A DNA stretch of 64,000 nucleotides from an uncultured Rikenella sp. (GTDB lineage: Bacteria > Bacteroidota > Bacteroidia > Bacteroidales > Rikenellaceae): positions 20,328-84,327 of the forward strand of contig CANQXP010000003.1 of the NCBI GenBank assembly GCA_947627885.1, in the 5' to 3' direction. Position numbers and translations under genes: made by a program. Every line of letters begins with the position of its first letter. Position 1 is the stretch's first letter. The notes below the pieces were generated by a model. The model saw only the letters and a list, made by a program, of their open reading frames with translations. It ran no database searches and was not told where the DNA came from. Positions 35,575-45,421 of the stretch are shown here, piece by piece.

Positions 35575-36999
35575 TTATTCCTCTTTCCAATTTGCTAAAT
35601 GATTAAAATTTCTCCATTTGACCCAATCTAAATTAGTTACTATATTTTCCCTAGTAAAACCTATCTCCATTAGGAATGCACAGGTTAACAGTATCTTTAA
35701 CCTTTCTGACAAATAGAAAAGATCAGCTCCTTTAAGTGCTTTCTTTTCTAGTCGCTTGTCGTAATGAGTATAATAATTTCGAGAATTTTTAACATTCAAA
35801 ATAAACTTTTCCTTATCCCCTAATATCTGATCCAAAGTAGAGTTTGAATATTTATCTATCAGTTCGGTTAATCGAGAATGAAGATTTAAATAGTTCCCAA
35901 AATTGAATTGATCTTTCAACCATTCATGGTATTTGTTAGGGGCTAATTTAAGTATGTCGTTCTTCATTGCTTTATATTCATCTGGTGGTATTCTCGTATG
36001 GTCGTGGACTCTTGCATGAAATGTTTCTGCGGACTGAGCCAAATTTAGAAATGTATTTATAGTAAATCCTTTGGTGTAAAATTGTTCAAATAATAAATCA
36101 AATGCAGGCTCCAGTATTTCATATTTTTCATACCAATTCTTAATTATTTCATTTGGGTTATCTCCCAATTTGTGATATGTAAAAAGCATTTCTATATCCA
36201 TTTTTTCCTCCTCATCAAACTTTATATCTCTGGAAGAAAAGTATAGCTCAATTTTTTTATTGTGTAACTCTCCATTTCCATAATCTTTTTTATGTTTATT
36301 CCCTCGCAATGAAATGGCTATAGGATAAGTACTCCGATATAATGCAAGAGAGATAAAATTCTGAAATGTGAATAAATATTTCAATAAATTCTCGATCGTT
36401 TCCTCTCCTTGGGATTATACCTCAAATTCGACTCTCTGTTTTATCGTAACTATTTTTTGATGCCTAGTCCAATTCGATTCTTTTGCGCTAAAATTAAATC
36501 GTCCTTTAAATTCTTTTGAAATATCAAACTCTATAATCTCAGGTAATTTATAATGAATACAGCATTCATTATTCTTATATGATTCAACATTAAAGTCCTT
36601 TTTGAATCCACTGATTCCAAGCCATTCCCCTAGATTGAATATTTCGGCAGAGATTTTATTAAAAGTTAAATCACCCCTATTATATATATGAGTTCCTAGT
36701 AATAAGAAATGTGCAGAATAAGTTATAGTCGGTTTCCCGCATTCTTCTCCAACAATAAGTTTAGTGCTACCTCTTTTTGTTACGAGGCAACTAGATAGAG
36801 TTATTTGTTGGCTATCAGAAGTTATTCCTAAGATAATGCTTTCGTCTTTATCCTTAGGAAGGATAAAGCCATCCTCAAAACTTCCATATAATTTAAGCGT
36901 TATACCATCTAAGGGGAGATAGGCAAGTGTGCCCGAAACTCGATTTTCTCTGTTCGTAGGAAGAAACCACTCTCCAATATATTCAATCTTCTCTCTCAT
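35575..36999 (-). pseudogene. apeA: ApeA-type HEPN abortive-infection gene, interrupted by one in-frame stop
   Basis: The N-terminal 194 codons look like the ApeA N-terminal domain (IEYIGEWFLPTNRENRVSG, LPLDGITLKLYGSFED). A TAA at 36415-36417 then interrupts, but the same frame continues (SQGEETIENLLKYLFTFQNF) into the C-terminal HEPN domain with AQSAETFHARVHDHTRIP and the ribonuclease-like RX4H motif in SRNYYTHYD. Known ApeA proteins defend against phage, probably by cutting RNA. Reading the stop as a mutation of a sense codon gives ~475 residues. The downstream part could still be made by re-initiation at 36384, which would free the HEPN domain from its sensor. Confidence 0.75.
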
Positions 37000-37096
37000 A
37001 ACTAATTAATGAATAAACCCAAATTAAGTTCAAATTTAACAAATTATACCTGATGTTTGGTATTCCACAATTTTCATTGCTGATGTTATCGATCTA

Positions 37097-37613
37097 TTAT
37101 AACGGATATTCTTTCTTTACTTTTACATATTTAAATGCAATTAACTCTTTGTACTGTTCATCCATCCTTAAAGCCGTTACAAAATAGGCCAATGTAACCT
37201 TTTTGGGTAATCGCTTTCGCCGCTTATTTAATTGATAAGAGATATTCATTTCGTTGTCGGGCGGTAAATCGACACAGTTGTATTTAGTGGTAATGACGCT
37301 CATTGCATCCTTGTCCCATACAGGCGGGGTTACGCCTTTAGTCATGCAGAAGTCGCATATCGCCTTATAAAATCGGAGAACCGACTTGGTTATTAACTGC
37401 TGTGTAGCTTAATGATTGTTCCGTTATCTCATAGCCTTTGGGGATAGCCTTTATTACTCCCAATGCCTCGCATTCATTTAATAGGGCGGTTGTTTTATTT
37501 CGGCTTATCCCGATAGCTTTGGCAATCTTGGATTTGCTTCACAGAACGGTATCGGTATTATTAAGGCATATAGAACGCAACAATAGCATAAAACCTGCTA
37601 CCCCTGATTTTCG
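37097..37613 (-). pseudogene. Winged-helix-type mobile-element protein remnant
   Basis: The minus strand reads SGVAGFMLLLRSICLNNTDTVL, a TGA, then SKSKIAKAIGISRNKTTALL with NECEALGVIKAIPKGYEITE, a winged-helix-like segment. After a frameshift near 37400 it continues as SVLRFYKAICDFCMTKG, WDKDAMSVITTKYNCVDLPP and KKVTLAYFVTALRMDEQ. It looks like a regulatory protein of a plasmid or integrative element. Function unknown. Confidence 0.5.
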
Positions 37614-38837
37614 GGACAGGAGGGAGTGCGAGTATCCATTTCGAAAACCAATCGTTTACGACCAGTTCAGAGTGTTTGGTAGCAGTTCCGGCATCCATTA
37701 CAGAGATTAATACGAAATATGTTTACTACTATCTGATAGGGAATATCCGTATTGGAAAACGGGTTTAAAGGTGTGGCGCTCCAGCATATCCGCAGAGATT
37801 ACATTGAACAAATCGATATCCCGATCCGACCCAAAAAGAGACAGGATCAAATCGTCATTCTATTGGATCGTATATCGAATCTCATCCGCAGGCGTGTCGA
37901 AACGATTCGCTCCTGCGACGATCTGGGTAAATCTATGTTTATCAATAATTTCGGCGATCCTGCAATCAATCCTAAAAACTATCCAGTAGAGGTTTTACGT
38001 AATTACGTTGAGAAAATCCAGGGAGGACTGAACCTTAAGAATAAAAATGAAACTCGCAGCAATCCAGGGCAACGTGTATTACTTAAGCAGGATGCAATTA
38101 CAAAACGTTTTTTTGATCCTCAGCAGCATAAAGTTCTCTTGGATAATGTAAAGGAGCAGGATTCGAAGATGAAAATAGAACAGAATGATTTACTCATATC
38201 CAGAAAAAATACGAAAGAATTGGTCGGTGCCGCGGCCTTCGTATTCGATCCCTGTAATGATACTTATTTCCCTGACACTATACTGTGCCTCCATTATACA
38301 AGGCTAATTTCTGGAGTTTATCTATATTACTTATTGAATGACTTGAACTTCAGACGTAATTTTGAGAAAATTTCAGGTGGAACCATGGATTCAATGTCCA
38401 ACATCAGTCAGGAAAATATACTGAAGTTGCAAATTCCATATCCTCCATTCGAGGATCAAATGTCGTTTGAAAAAAACATTCGCCAAATCCATGAATACAA
38501 ACTTCGGCTGAGCGAAAATCTCAACAAGTTGAAGCAATTGTTGACTTTTTATTCAAAACAGGTCTTTGAAAAAAATATATTACTTGATATCGATTTTGAA
38601 TTAGACGTATTCATTGAATCCGTTGACTTAGAACGTAGACAAAATGATCTGAACCGAATGAAACGAGCTCCCATCTTACGCAAACTTGTCGATCGGATCA
38701 GTAATGCCTCCGACTTTTTTACGGATAAGGAGACTTATGTTAAGGCTGCCAAAGCAGTTTTACACCTGCTTTATGAAAAGGCTCTAAAGCAGAATTATGA
38801 TGAGGAAAATGAAGGAATTAAGCTGCAGGTAGAATGA
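37585..38837 (+). pseudogene. hsdS: Type I restriction specificity subunit (HsdS), 5'-truncated
   Basis: The first TRD is missing its N-terminal part: reading begins at about LPLIFGTGGSASIHFENQ, then SSECLVAVPASITEINTKY, with a frameshift near 37750 before ENGFKGVALQHIRRDYIEQIDIPI. The rest is open: central conserved helix (QDQIVILLDRISNLIRRR), second TRD (VEKIQGGLNLKNKN, DLLISRKNTKELVGAAAF, ISQENILKLQIPYPP), and a long C-terminal tail. Its left end collides with the winged-helix remnant, a clear rearrangement junction. Its stop overlaps the ATPase start by ATGA. Confidence 0.75.
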
Positions 38838-40518
38838 AACTCCTCCGTTTTAAAATAGGAAACCTTCCCGAAGGAACACAGTTTCGAAGTTTATATTCCG
38901 GATTCGAGATTTTATTCCATGAACCCGAGGTTGAGGGAATGGATACCCTCGGCCAATTCAATCCATTCTGTTTCGCAGGGTTAAATGGACGTGGGAAATC
39001 GAATGTCTTGGAGGCTCTAGCCACAATTTTTTCCCACTTAGAATGCTGTGTGGCCAAATTTTTACCGAAAACATTCGTTTCATTTCGTCCGGAAGTTTGT
39101 GCCGTAGACGCTTTTATCGTCGAATACCTAATTCAGCGACCGAACTCGTCCTATTCCTTGGATAATTTCGACCGGATAACTGTGTCGAAAAAATCCGGCG
39201 AAGCCCCTAAAATGTACCGGAGCACATTCCCAAGTACAGACAAGCGAAAAAATCTCCCTGAAACCTTTTTTAAACAAGTCAAGGGATATCGTGGAATCGG
39301 CTCCTGGGAAATTATATTTACCCGATATCATCGTAGGCTACTCATCGGGTGAGAACGAGATTCTGAGTGTCCCGTTTCGTAAGAGCAGGCTGATCAATTT
39401 TGATAAATATACAGAGGATTTTTTCCGGAATCGAACGTTTGAAATGCCAGAGAACAGCCTGATTTATATTGATGCGGGTATGAGTCAAGCTGTTCTGCTT
39501 GCGAATCTTTTGTTTGAAGACCATACGACAACTCTCAGTTCATTCAAAAAAATTCTTAAAATTCGGGATATTCTCAGCTTTAGAATGAATATCAATCTAC
39601 ATCGATATTCGGATGAGCAACACAGGTTAATCGTGGAGCATATTCAAGGCGAGATAGAAAAGCTCAAAAAGTGTGCTACCTGTTATTATGAACAACCCGA
39701 AAGGAGCGATGAAGAGGGTAGTGGCACCAGATCACTCGTACTTGACTTTTACGTGAATGACGTAACCCGGACTCTATTTCGCAAATACTTTAAATCGGCG
39801 TTCAACTTTTTTCGCTTTTTCCAGGTTCTCTATGAGTTGAATAACTACTTTATTCCTGAAAAGCTAAAACAAGATGTTTACACCTCCAAAGGAGTTTATA
39901 CCGAGGGGAAATTACCTGAAGGTAGTCCAGAGCAAAACATCTTCTATTTTCTCGACTTTTTCATCCTCAAGGAGACGGGTGCGAATACTCCCCCGAAGCC
40001 GCTGTTACTGAAAGAATTATCTGACGGAGAACATCAGTTTATCCATTCGATGTGTGTATGTCTGATGTTACGTGATCAAAGAAGTCTCTTGTTGTTGGAC
40101 GAACCCGAAACCCATTTCAATCCGGAATGGAGGTCGAAATTCATTCAGATGCTCAACCGGAGCCTGCAGGTCTGCGGGAATGTTAATTTACAGCAAGATG
40201 TGATCATTTATCATATCTGATTGCAAACCTTATAATGTTATAATTTTCAAACCGAACGAGCATGGACAACCGACTGCCATGAAAGCTGCCGCACTGCATA
40301 TCAAAACGTATGGAATGTCTGTAAATCTTCTGACTACAAGGGTTTTTGAAGAGGGACAAACCATAGGTGATTATGCGCTGGAGAAGATCAGATACTACCG
40401 ATGCCGATTATCCAAAGGTGAAAGAATTGAAAATTTACTCGATGAAATAAACCGTGAATTGGGGGATTCAGTAGAGAAACTCCTGCTGATCCATGAGTTT
40501 AATACCTATAATCAATAA
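38834..40518 (+). pseudogene. Restriction-system-associated AAA ATPase, broken in two places
   Basis: An SMC/RecF-like ATPase. The Walker A is FAGLNGRGKSNVLEALAT in the first piece, which breaks near 39305. The second piece, from LYLPDIIVGYSSGENE, carries the signature ELSDGEHQFIHS and Walker B LLLLDEPETHFNPEW. Near 40205 a small deletion and frameshift removes the usual TSHSPF H-loop; the frame then resumes as IISDCKPYNVIIFKPNEHGQP and MKAAALHIKTYGMS to the stop. It is translationally coupled to hsdS and followed by an HNH gene, the arrangement of defence modules built from an AAA ATPase plus HNH nuclease (as in Septu). Confidence 0.75.
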
Positions 40519-40640
40519 TGCTACAACCCTATCTTTATTAGAGACATCCGGTACAAAGGGCACAGTCATTTGTAAACTATCTTTTTTTAGAGGTAATTTT
40601 CAGAGCTTCTCGCCTTAGAAATAAGGTGTTCTCCCCTGCT

Positions 40641-41502
40641 ATGGTAAAGCCGCTTAACTACCGTAAGCTCATCGAAGGGGTGGATTCGAAATACATGTTG
40701 ACTCCGTTAAAAAAGATATACTCCAAATGTAAGAATCTCCCCCGAAAAGACATAAAAATATTGAGTCGAGCTGTTCTTGCAAATAATTGCATTGAGGAAT
40801 TATGCAGGGCAAAGTATGCTCCTGTGCTATATAGCGATTTGGAAGCGATTGACAGAGAATTATCGGATACGATTAAATCCTTTTGTACGAACCTTTATAA
40901 GCATGTTATGCCGTCGGCGACCTTTATTAAAATTTTCGGGTCAATTGCTCAATACTATAAAACCCTGGCAGGAAATGGTCATGCCTGTCATTTTTGTGGA
41001 ATGGATAGTATTATTTCCCAATATGAAAAAAATAGAAGCGCGCTGGATCATTATTTTGCAAAAAGCTTATATCCATTTACTTCGGTAAATTTCCACAACT
41101 TAGTGCCTGCCTGTGAAAAATGTAATACCACATATAAACGGGATAAGAATATTTTATTTTTAAAGCCCCCTAAAAAATATAAAACAGTATTAGGAGCGCG
41201 CGTAAAAGCCTTTTATCCTTTCTGCAACGACACTCCCAATATCGATATCGCCGTTAAGTCCGGATGATTTTGACATGACAATTCAGAGTGCCGCTGCCCA
41301 ATAGGAAACGGAAAATTGGCGGAGAATTTACAACATTGATAGTCGATACAAGGCGTATTGTTGTTCGGACGCCATGAAAAGTTATATCGAACACCAATTT
41401 ATTGCCTTTGTAAACAAAGGGTTGCTTCCGCATGAATATATTAATTCATTAAAAACGAATCCGATGAATGAACAAAACTTCCTTAAAATTCCTTTTTTTT
41501 AG
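40641..41502 (+). pseudogene. HNH endonuclease partner of the ATPase, broken
   Basis: The HNH core is intact: ACHFCGMDSI, SALDHYFAKSLYPF and LVPACEKCNTTYKRDKN, with the zinc CxxC pairs and the DHY-type catalytic His. After AVKSG the frame breaks near 41255 and continues as SPDDFDMTIQSAAAQ, a TAG, ETENWRRIYNIDSRYKAY and FIAFVNKGLLPHEYINSL to stop. It would be the DNA-cutting effector of the ATPase module. The nuclease domain itself could still be made in truncated form. Confidence 0.7.
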
Positions 41503-41936
41503 AAAATGTCAAAACCATTTTTTACCCTTTAGGAGAAAAAAGGATTAATTCAGGCAACTTACAGGTGTATTTTGCAGAAATAAACCATTTTTTATTTATT
41601 GAGACAAGCCCTTTGTTTCTCTGATAATATCTTAATCGTCCTGGTGGATAAGAGTAAAAAGGGAATAATATTCTTCGCCCTTTCTGGTGCTGCGTGGTGT
41701 AATCAGGCCATTCATATTCGGTGTCTTGGTATGGGGGTATCGTGTAGGTCTTTTATAGGATATTCTGCTCCTTGCTCCTGTCTGGGTTGATCGAACAGGG
41801 GGTATAAATCGGTGGCTGCTGGTCTTTCTCTCTTAGGAACAGACGAGTTACGATCAGGATGTCGATGTCGCTTTCTACGCATTAGGTTGTCGGCGCGATC
41901 TATGTTCAACACTTTTCTTCTCATATTTACTCACCC
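41503..41936. other. AT-rich stretch without supported genes
   Basis: A minus-strand 70-codon ORF (MRRKVLNIDRADNLMRRK) is basic and may be debris of a mobilisation protein, but I cannot support a family. No repeats recognised. Confidence 0.3.
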
Positions 41937-42140
41937 AGCCTCTTCAGATCATCGTGAGCGATAATGTCGGAGCATTCGGTTCTTACGATACGAGGAGAGC
42001 TCTACGCCAAGGCTGCTTCGAAGGACAAGGACCTCTACATTATCGGGGGTGCGAGCCACTATGATCTCTACGACAATCCAACGACTACCGACAAGGCTGT
42101 GGCCAAATTGACCGAGTTTTATCGCCGGACGCTGAAATAG
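41937..42140 (+). pseudogene. C-terminal remnant of an alpha/beta hydrolase
   Basis: Two overlapping frames read QPLQIIVSDNVGAFGSYD and then GELYAKAASKDKDLYIIGG, SHYDLYDNPTTTDKAVAKL and EFYRRTLK. The GGASHYDLYD element is the catalytic-His end of secreted alpha/beta hydrolases like the one at 21.3-22.4 kb, though it is GC-richer and clearly a different gene. Only the last ~70 codons remain, with one frameshift near 41993. Confidence 0.6.
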
Positions 42141-42162
42141 TAAAGTGCGGTATAATAAATAG

Positions 42163-42191
42163 CTCAGGGGAGACCATCGGTCTCCCCTGAG
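42163..42191. terminator. Intrinsic terminator
   Basis: CTCAGGGGAGACC-atc-GGTCTCCCCTGAG, a perfect 13-base stem followed by TCGTTT, between the hydrolase remnant and the HTH gene. Confidence 0.85.
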
Positions 42192-42195
42192 TCGT

Positions 42196-42531
42196 TTACC
42201 TCTTTGTCTGCTGTTCCTTATGATGCGCTATCAATTCCTGTAGGCATTCATCCGTGCTTTTGATTATTCGTTCCCGCAAGAGCTTTTTGATTTCGCGAAT
42301 TTGATAGTAATACTTTCCACCTATGCCGGAGTAGGCTATCTTCCCGTCCGACCTCAACCGTTGCAACGTCCGATTGCTGATCTTCAGAAAACCACAAATT
42401 TCGTGGCTATCCACCCAATCGTCACTCTCATCCACTGCTGGCGGTTTCAACGAACTCACATAATCGGACAAAGCATCCAGTTTCTCCATCAATTGCTTAA
42501 AGGACTTTGACTCCATTGTTATTACTTCCAT
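42196..42531 (-). CDS. Excisionase-like helix-turn-helix protein of a mobile element
   Basis: A 111-aa protein with a MerR-like/HTH_17 DNA-binding core, DDWVDSHEICGFLKISNRTLQRLRSDGKI followed by the wing AYSGIGGKYYYQIREIKKLLRE. Such genes are common on Bacteroidetes integrative elements, where they act as excisionases or regulators. The first Met or the one 5 codons on (MESKSFKQLMEK) could be the start. It stands alone and looks intact. Confidence 0.8.
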   Translation of the reverse strand: MEVITMESKSFKQLMEKLDALSDYVSSLKPPAVDESDDWVDSHEICGFLKISNRTLQRLRSDGKIAYSGIGGKYYYQIREIKKLLRERIIKSTDECLQELIAHHKEQQTKR

Positions 42532-42855
42532 TTTGCAAAATCGCTTACCGTGAAATCTATTGGAATCAATTTACAACCTAGTTCCTCGTTCAGTTGCCTC
42601 ATAAGAATAGGAGGAGAAAATCTGAAAAGTTGAAAATATCAAGTCAAAATTTAGTTATTGGCTGGCACAGATTTTAATACATTGCTGATAAGATATTAGC
42701 ATATAATGAATTTTATATGCGTTCCTCGGAGATTTTTTACGAGCATTTGAAGTCACAACTCACTTATTGTCAACAGGCATTCTTTATTCCTTAAGGATCA
42801 AAGAGATGGATTGTTGATTTTTACTATTATTAATTTGTCCGAAATTCATCAATGC
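42532..42855. other. Intergenic region without recognisable features
   Basis: AT-rich. I see no gene, hairpin or repeat that I can support. Confidence 0.35.
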
Positions 42856-43935
42856 TTAAAATCCCAGCGGGATCAAACCGAGATTATTGATCGACTCATT
42901 TGCAAATTGCAGTGATTCATGGACTTTCAAAACCTCCTCGTAGTCCCAGTATTTCACTTCGTCCTTCACCGATAAGGTCGCTACTTCCTTCTTTATTTTC
43001 TCAATCTGCTTCTGATCCGTGACAGCGATGATCCCCTGTACGGCTTTGTTGTTTTTCGCCTTCATCAGGTTCAGGATCAGGCTGTCGATCGAACCGCTGG
43101 TCTGAACCTCGAAAACATAGATAACACGTCCCATGTTGCCGATCGTGACCTCCCACACCGCATCGACAATCGCACCGGCGGCGATTTTCTTTTCCACATC
43201 AGCACTGAATCCCAAGAAGCGTCCGATGGCGGCGATTTTATCCCGAATGTCGTTATGAATAAATGCAGCCTCTTTGTTGTTTTTAGGGATCAACTCTTCC
43301 GTTCCCTTTTCATTCGTTGCTATCGGCTCAGGTGTCGCCCGGAATTCATGCCAGATAAATGAGTTCAGGGTCAGCATATCGAATACCTCGTCATACTTAT
43401 TGTCCTTTGCATAAGCGACAATCTCGCGCCCTTTCGCTGAAAGGTATTCATAGATCTTCCCGTTCAATCTCGCCTCATAACGAGGCAGGTCGGGAATTTG
43501 CAAGACGCTGAATCCGTTATACGTTTTTCGATTCCAAAGCAGGTATCGATCCGGATAGGTTTTGCAAAGCAACTCACTCATCATAGCTGGACCGACACCC
43601 TTAATCTTTGAACGAAATGCATCCCATCGCTTTTCAAGCGAAACAGATCCATAAATCAGGTTCGTGAATTGCTCCCTCAGCAAAGGCATGCCGTTGGCTT
43701 CGATAATATTATCCACCTGATAGTGCTTATTTCCCCACATCGCCATTGCCCATAATGGAGCAATGTAGTCGAAGAGTTCTTCTTCGGACATATTTTGCAG
43801 CCGTTCCTGGGTGTAGCCCCGAACCTTTGCCGCAAGCTGCTCCCGTTCGATCCGCTCCGTCGCCGCCTGATCTTTATTGGCCTTGAACCACTTTCTGAAA
43901 GCGGCCAGGTATTGTGTGAGTTGTTGGGTATTCAT
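42856..43935 (-). CDS. Unknown protein of the restriction-modification locus (possible nuclease)
   Basis: A 359-aa open frame. The N-terminal half has a helix-hairpin-helix-like stretch, RSKIKGVGPAMMSELLCKTYP, then RYLLWNRKTYNGFSVLQIP. The C-terminal half has AGAIVDAVWEV ... VIYVFEVQTSGSIDSLI, a D/E-x-Q arrangement that recalls PD-(D/E)xK nucleases but is not proof. It is the third gene after the nuclease-methylase and hsdS on the same strand, 74 bases on, so it most likely belongs to the system. No family recognised; the frame is intact unlike its neighbours. Confidence 0.65.
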   Translation of the reverse strand: MNTQQLTQYLAAFRKWFKANKDQAATERIEREQLAAKVRGYTQERLQNMSEEELFDYIAPLWAMAMWGNKHYQVDNIIEANGMPLLREQFTNLIYGSVSLEKRWDAFRSKIKGVGPAMMSELLCKTYPDRYLLWNRKTYNGFSVLQIPDLPRYEARLNGKIYEYLSAKGREIVAYAKDNKYDEVFDMLTLNSFIWHEFRATPEPIATNEKGTEELIPKNNKEAAFIHNDIRDKIAAIGRFLGFSADVEKKIAAGAIVDAVWEVTIGNMGRVIYVFEVQTSGSIDSLILNLMKAKNNKAVQGIIAVTDQKQIEKIKKEVATLSVKDEVKYWDYEEVLKVHESLQFANESINNLGLIPLGF

Positions 43936-44008
43936 ATTGAAGGCTATGAATTTAATTTTTCTCGATGCGAGTTCTGTCTTCCAAACAAGTTAGCTTTTGA
44001 CCTTCCGG

Positions 44009-45421
44009 TTATCCCAGTATTATTTTTTCAATTTTTGCCTTGGCTTGGTTTATTATTGTCATTGCTTCTTCTTCAAGTGAAGCTGCCTTGATGTACATTG
44101 CCTCAATATAATTGACTATTTCATTTTGATTATCCGGAATCAGAATTTGTTGTTTTAGAAAGCTGTTCATCACCAAATTGCGTATGCCATTTGTCTGACT
44201 TTGCATTGATTCTGTCGTTCCAACACGATACATGGTTGACAGGAAATGATAGACATATCTTGGATTGATCTCTTTTTTATCAATTCTTATTTTGTGGATA
44301 AAATTACTATAACCAAGAGTATGATGATCCAATATCTCTTTGGTAATTATCGCAACCCGCCCCACTGGTTGTTCTGGACTGCCTCCTGATTTCTCAATTA
44401 GAATATCATCTTCCTGTACATCCATTTTGTGGAGTTTGCTACTTTTTATCTTGCGGTATTTGACTCTGGAATTGTCCAATTTCAGATTATATTTCTTATC
44501 AAACTCTGTAGCACGTATTACTAAGCACTTCGTATAATCATCGCCTGTTTCTTCATTTTCCCCTATACCCTAGTCTCCTGCAATACTCGAAACAAGCATT
44601 TCATTTATAGTTTTTTTCTTTAGCTGACTTGTATCAATCAACTCTTTTATTTTTAATGTTTTATCATTATAAGAAAGTGGATTCAATCTTTCGCCTAAGA
44701 TGTCTGATAATTTCACTTCAAAAGCTAATTGTCGCTTCTGCTCCTTAGGAAGTACAATATTTAGTTGGTCGAGTAAATAGGTGTCAATGCTTTTTAAAAG
44801 TTCTTTTGCCTGTTGCTCTTTTGCTTGTTTTTCGGTTTGCGCTTTCGTATAAAAATTAATGATTTCCTTTTGAACCTCAATTGGGGGCAAAGGAATTTTG
44901 ATTGACTTTAAATAGGAACTTGACACGCGTTGTTGGCCTGCTGAACCACCAAAAGAATTTTTAGCCGATTCTAAGACTTTAGGGTCACGTAAAATATAAT
45001 GAACATATTCTATTAGAATATTTGTATTCTTAGGTCGAAGTACATAAAACTCCGTTGAGCCGCAGCCAACACCATTTTCAAGATTTCTAACAATCGCCGA
45101 TTTGCCATTTTGCATACAAGGTGTAATTTTAGCCCACAGCAAATCATTATTTTCAAATTTTGTAAAACCTTTATTGTTTGCAACTATCGTGGTTCTATAT
45201 TCGGAAATCACACCATTCTTTTCATCTATTACCTCCATCGGAATAAATGAAATTAGATCATCGTCAGATAGTCCTTGATAGTTGACCCTGGGATTTACAT
45301 GCAGCAAATTATGTAGTTCAATCGATGGATGAATTTTTGAAATAAAGTCAAATCTATCCTTATAAAAGGATACATCCAACCGACTGCCAAAACTCTGCGA
45401 TATATGTATTTTATTTACTTC
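44009..45421 (-). pseudogene. hsdS: HsdS-type DNA specificity subunit interrupted by an amber codon
   Basis: The first TRD and spacer are open (MEVNKIHISQSFGSRL, LLWAKITPCMQNGKSAIV, GQQRVSSSYLKSIKIPLPP with EVQKEIINFYTKAQTEKQAK). A TAG stands at 44570-44572; the same frame continues without other lesions (GIGENEETGDDYTKCL, EDDILIEKSGGSPEQPVGRVA, KQQILIPDNQNEIVNYI). Read through, the protein is ~470 residues with two TRDs, a normal HsdS size. The start is inside the end of the methylase gene. As written, only a half HsdS is made, which in some type I systems can still dimerise. Confidence 0.8.

Noticed and set aside
41712-41924. Possible DUF3408/mobilisation protein fragment on the minus strand
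   Set aside because: Only a basic, low-complexity stretch; no family could be supported.
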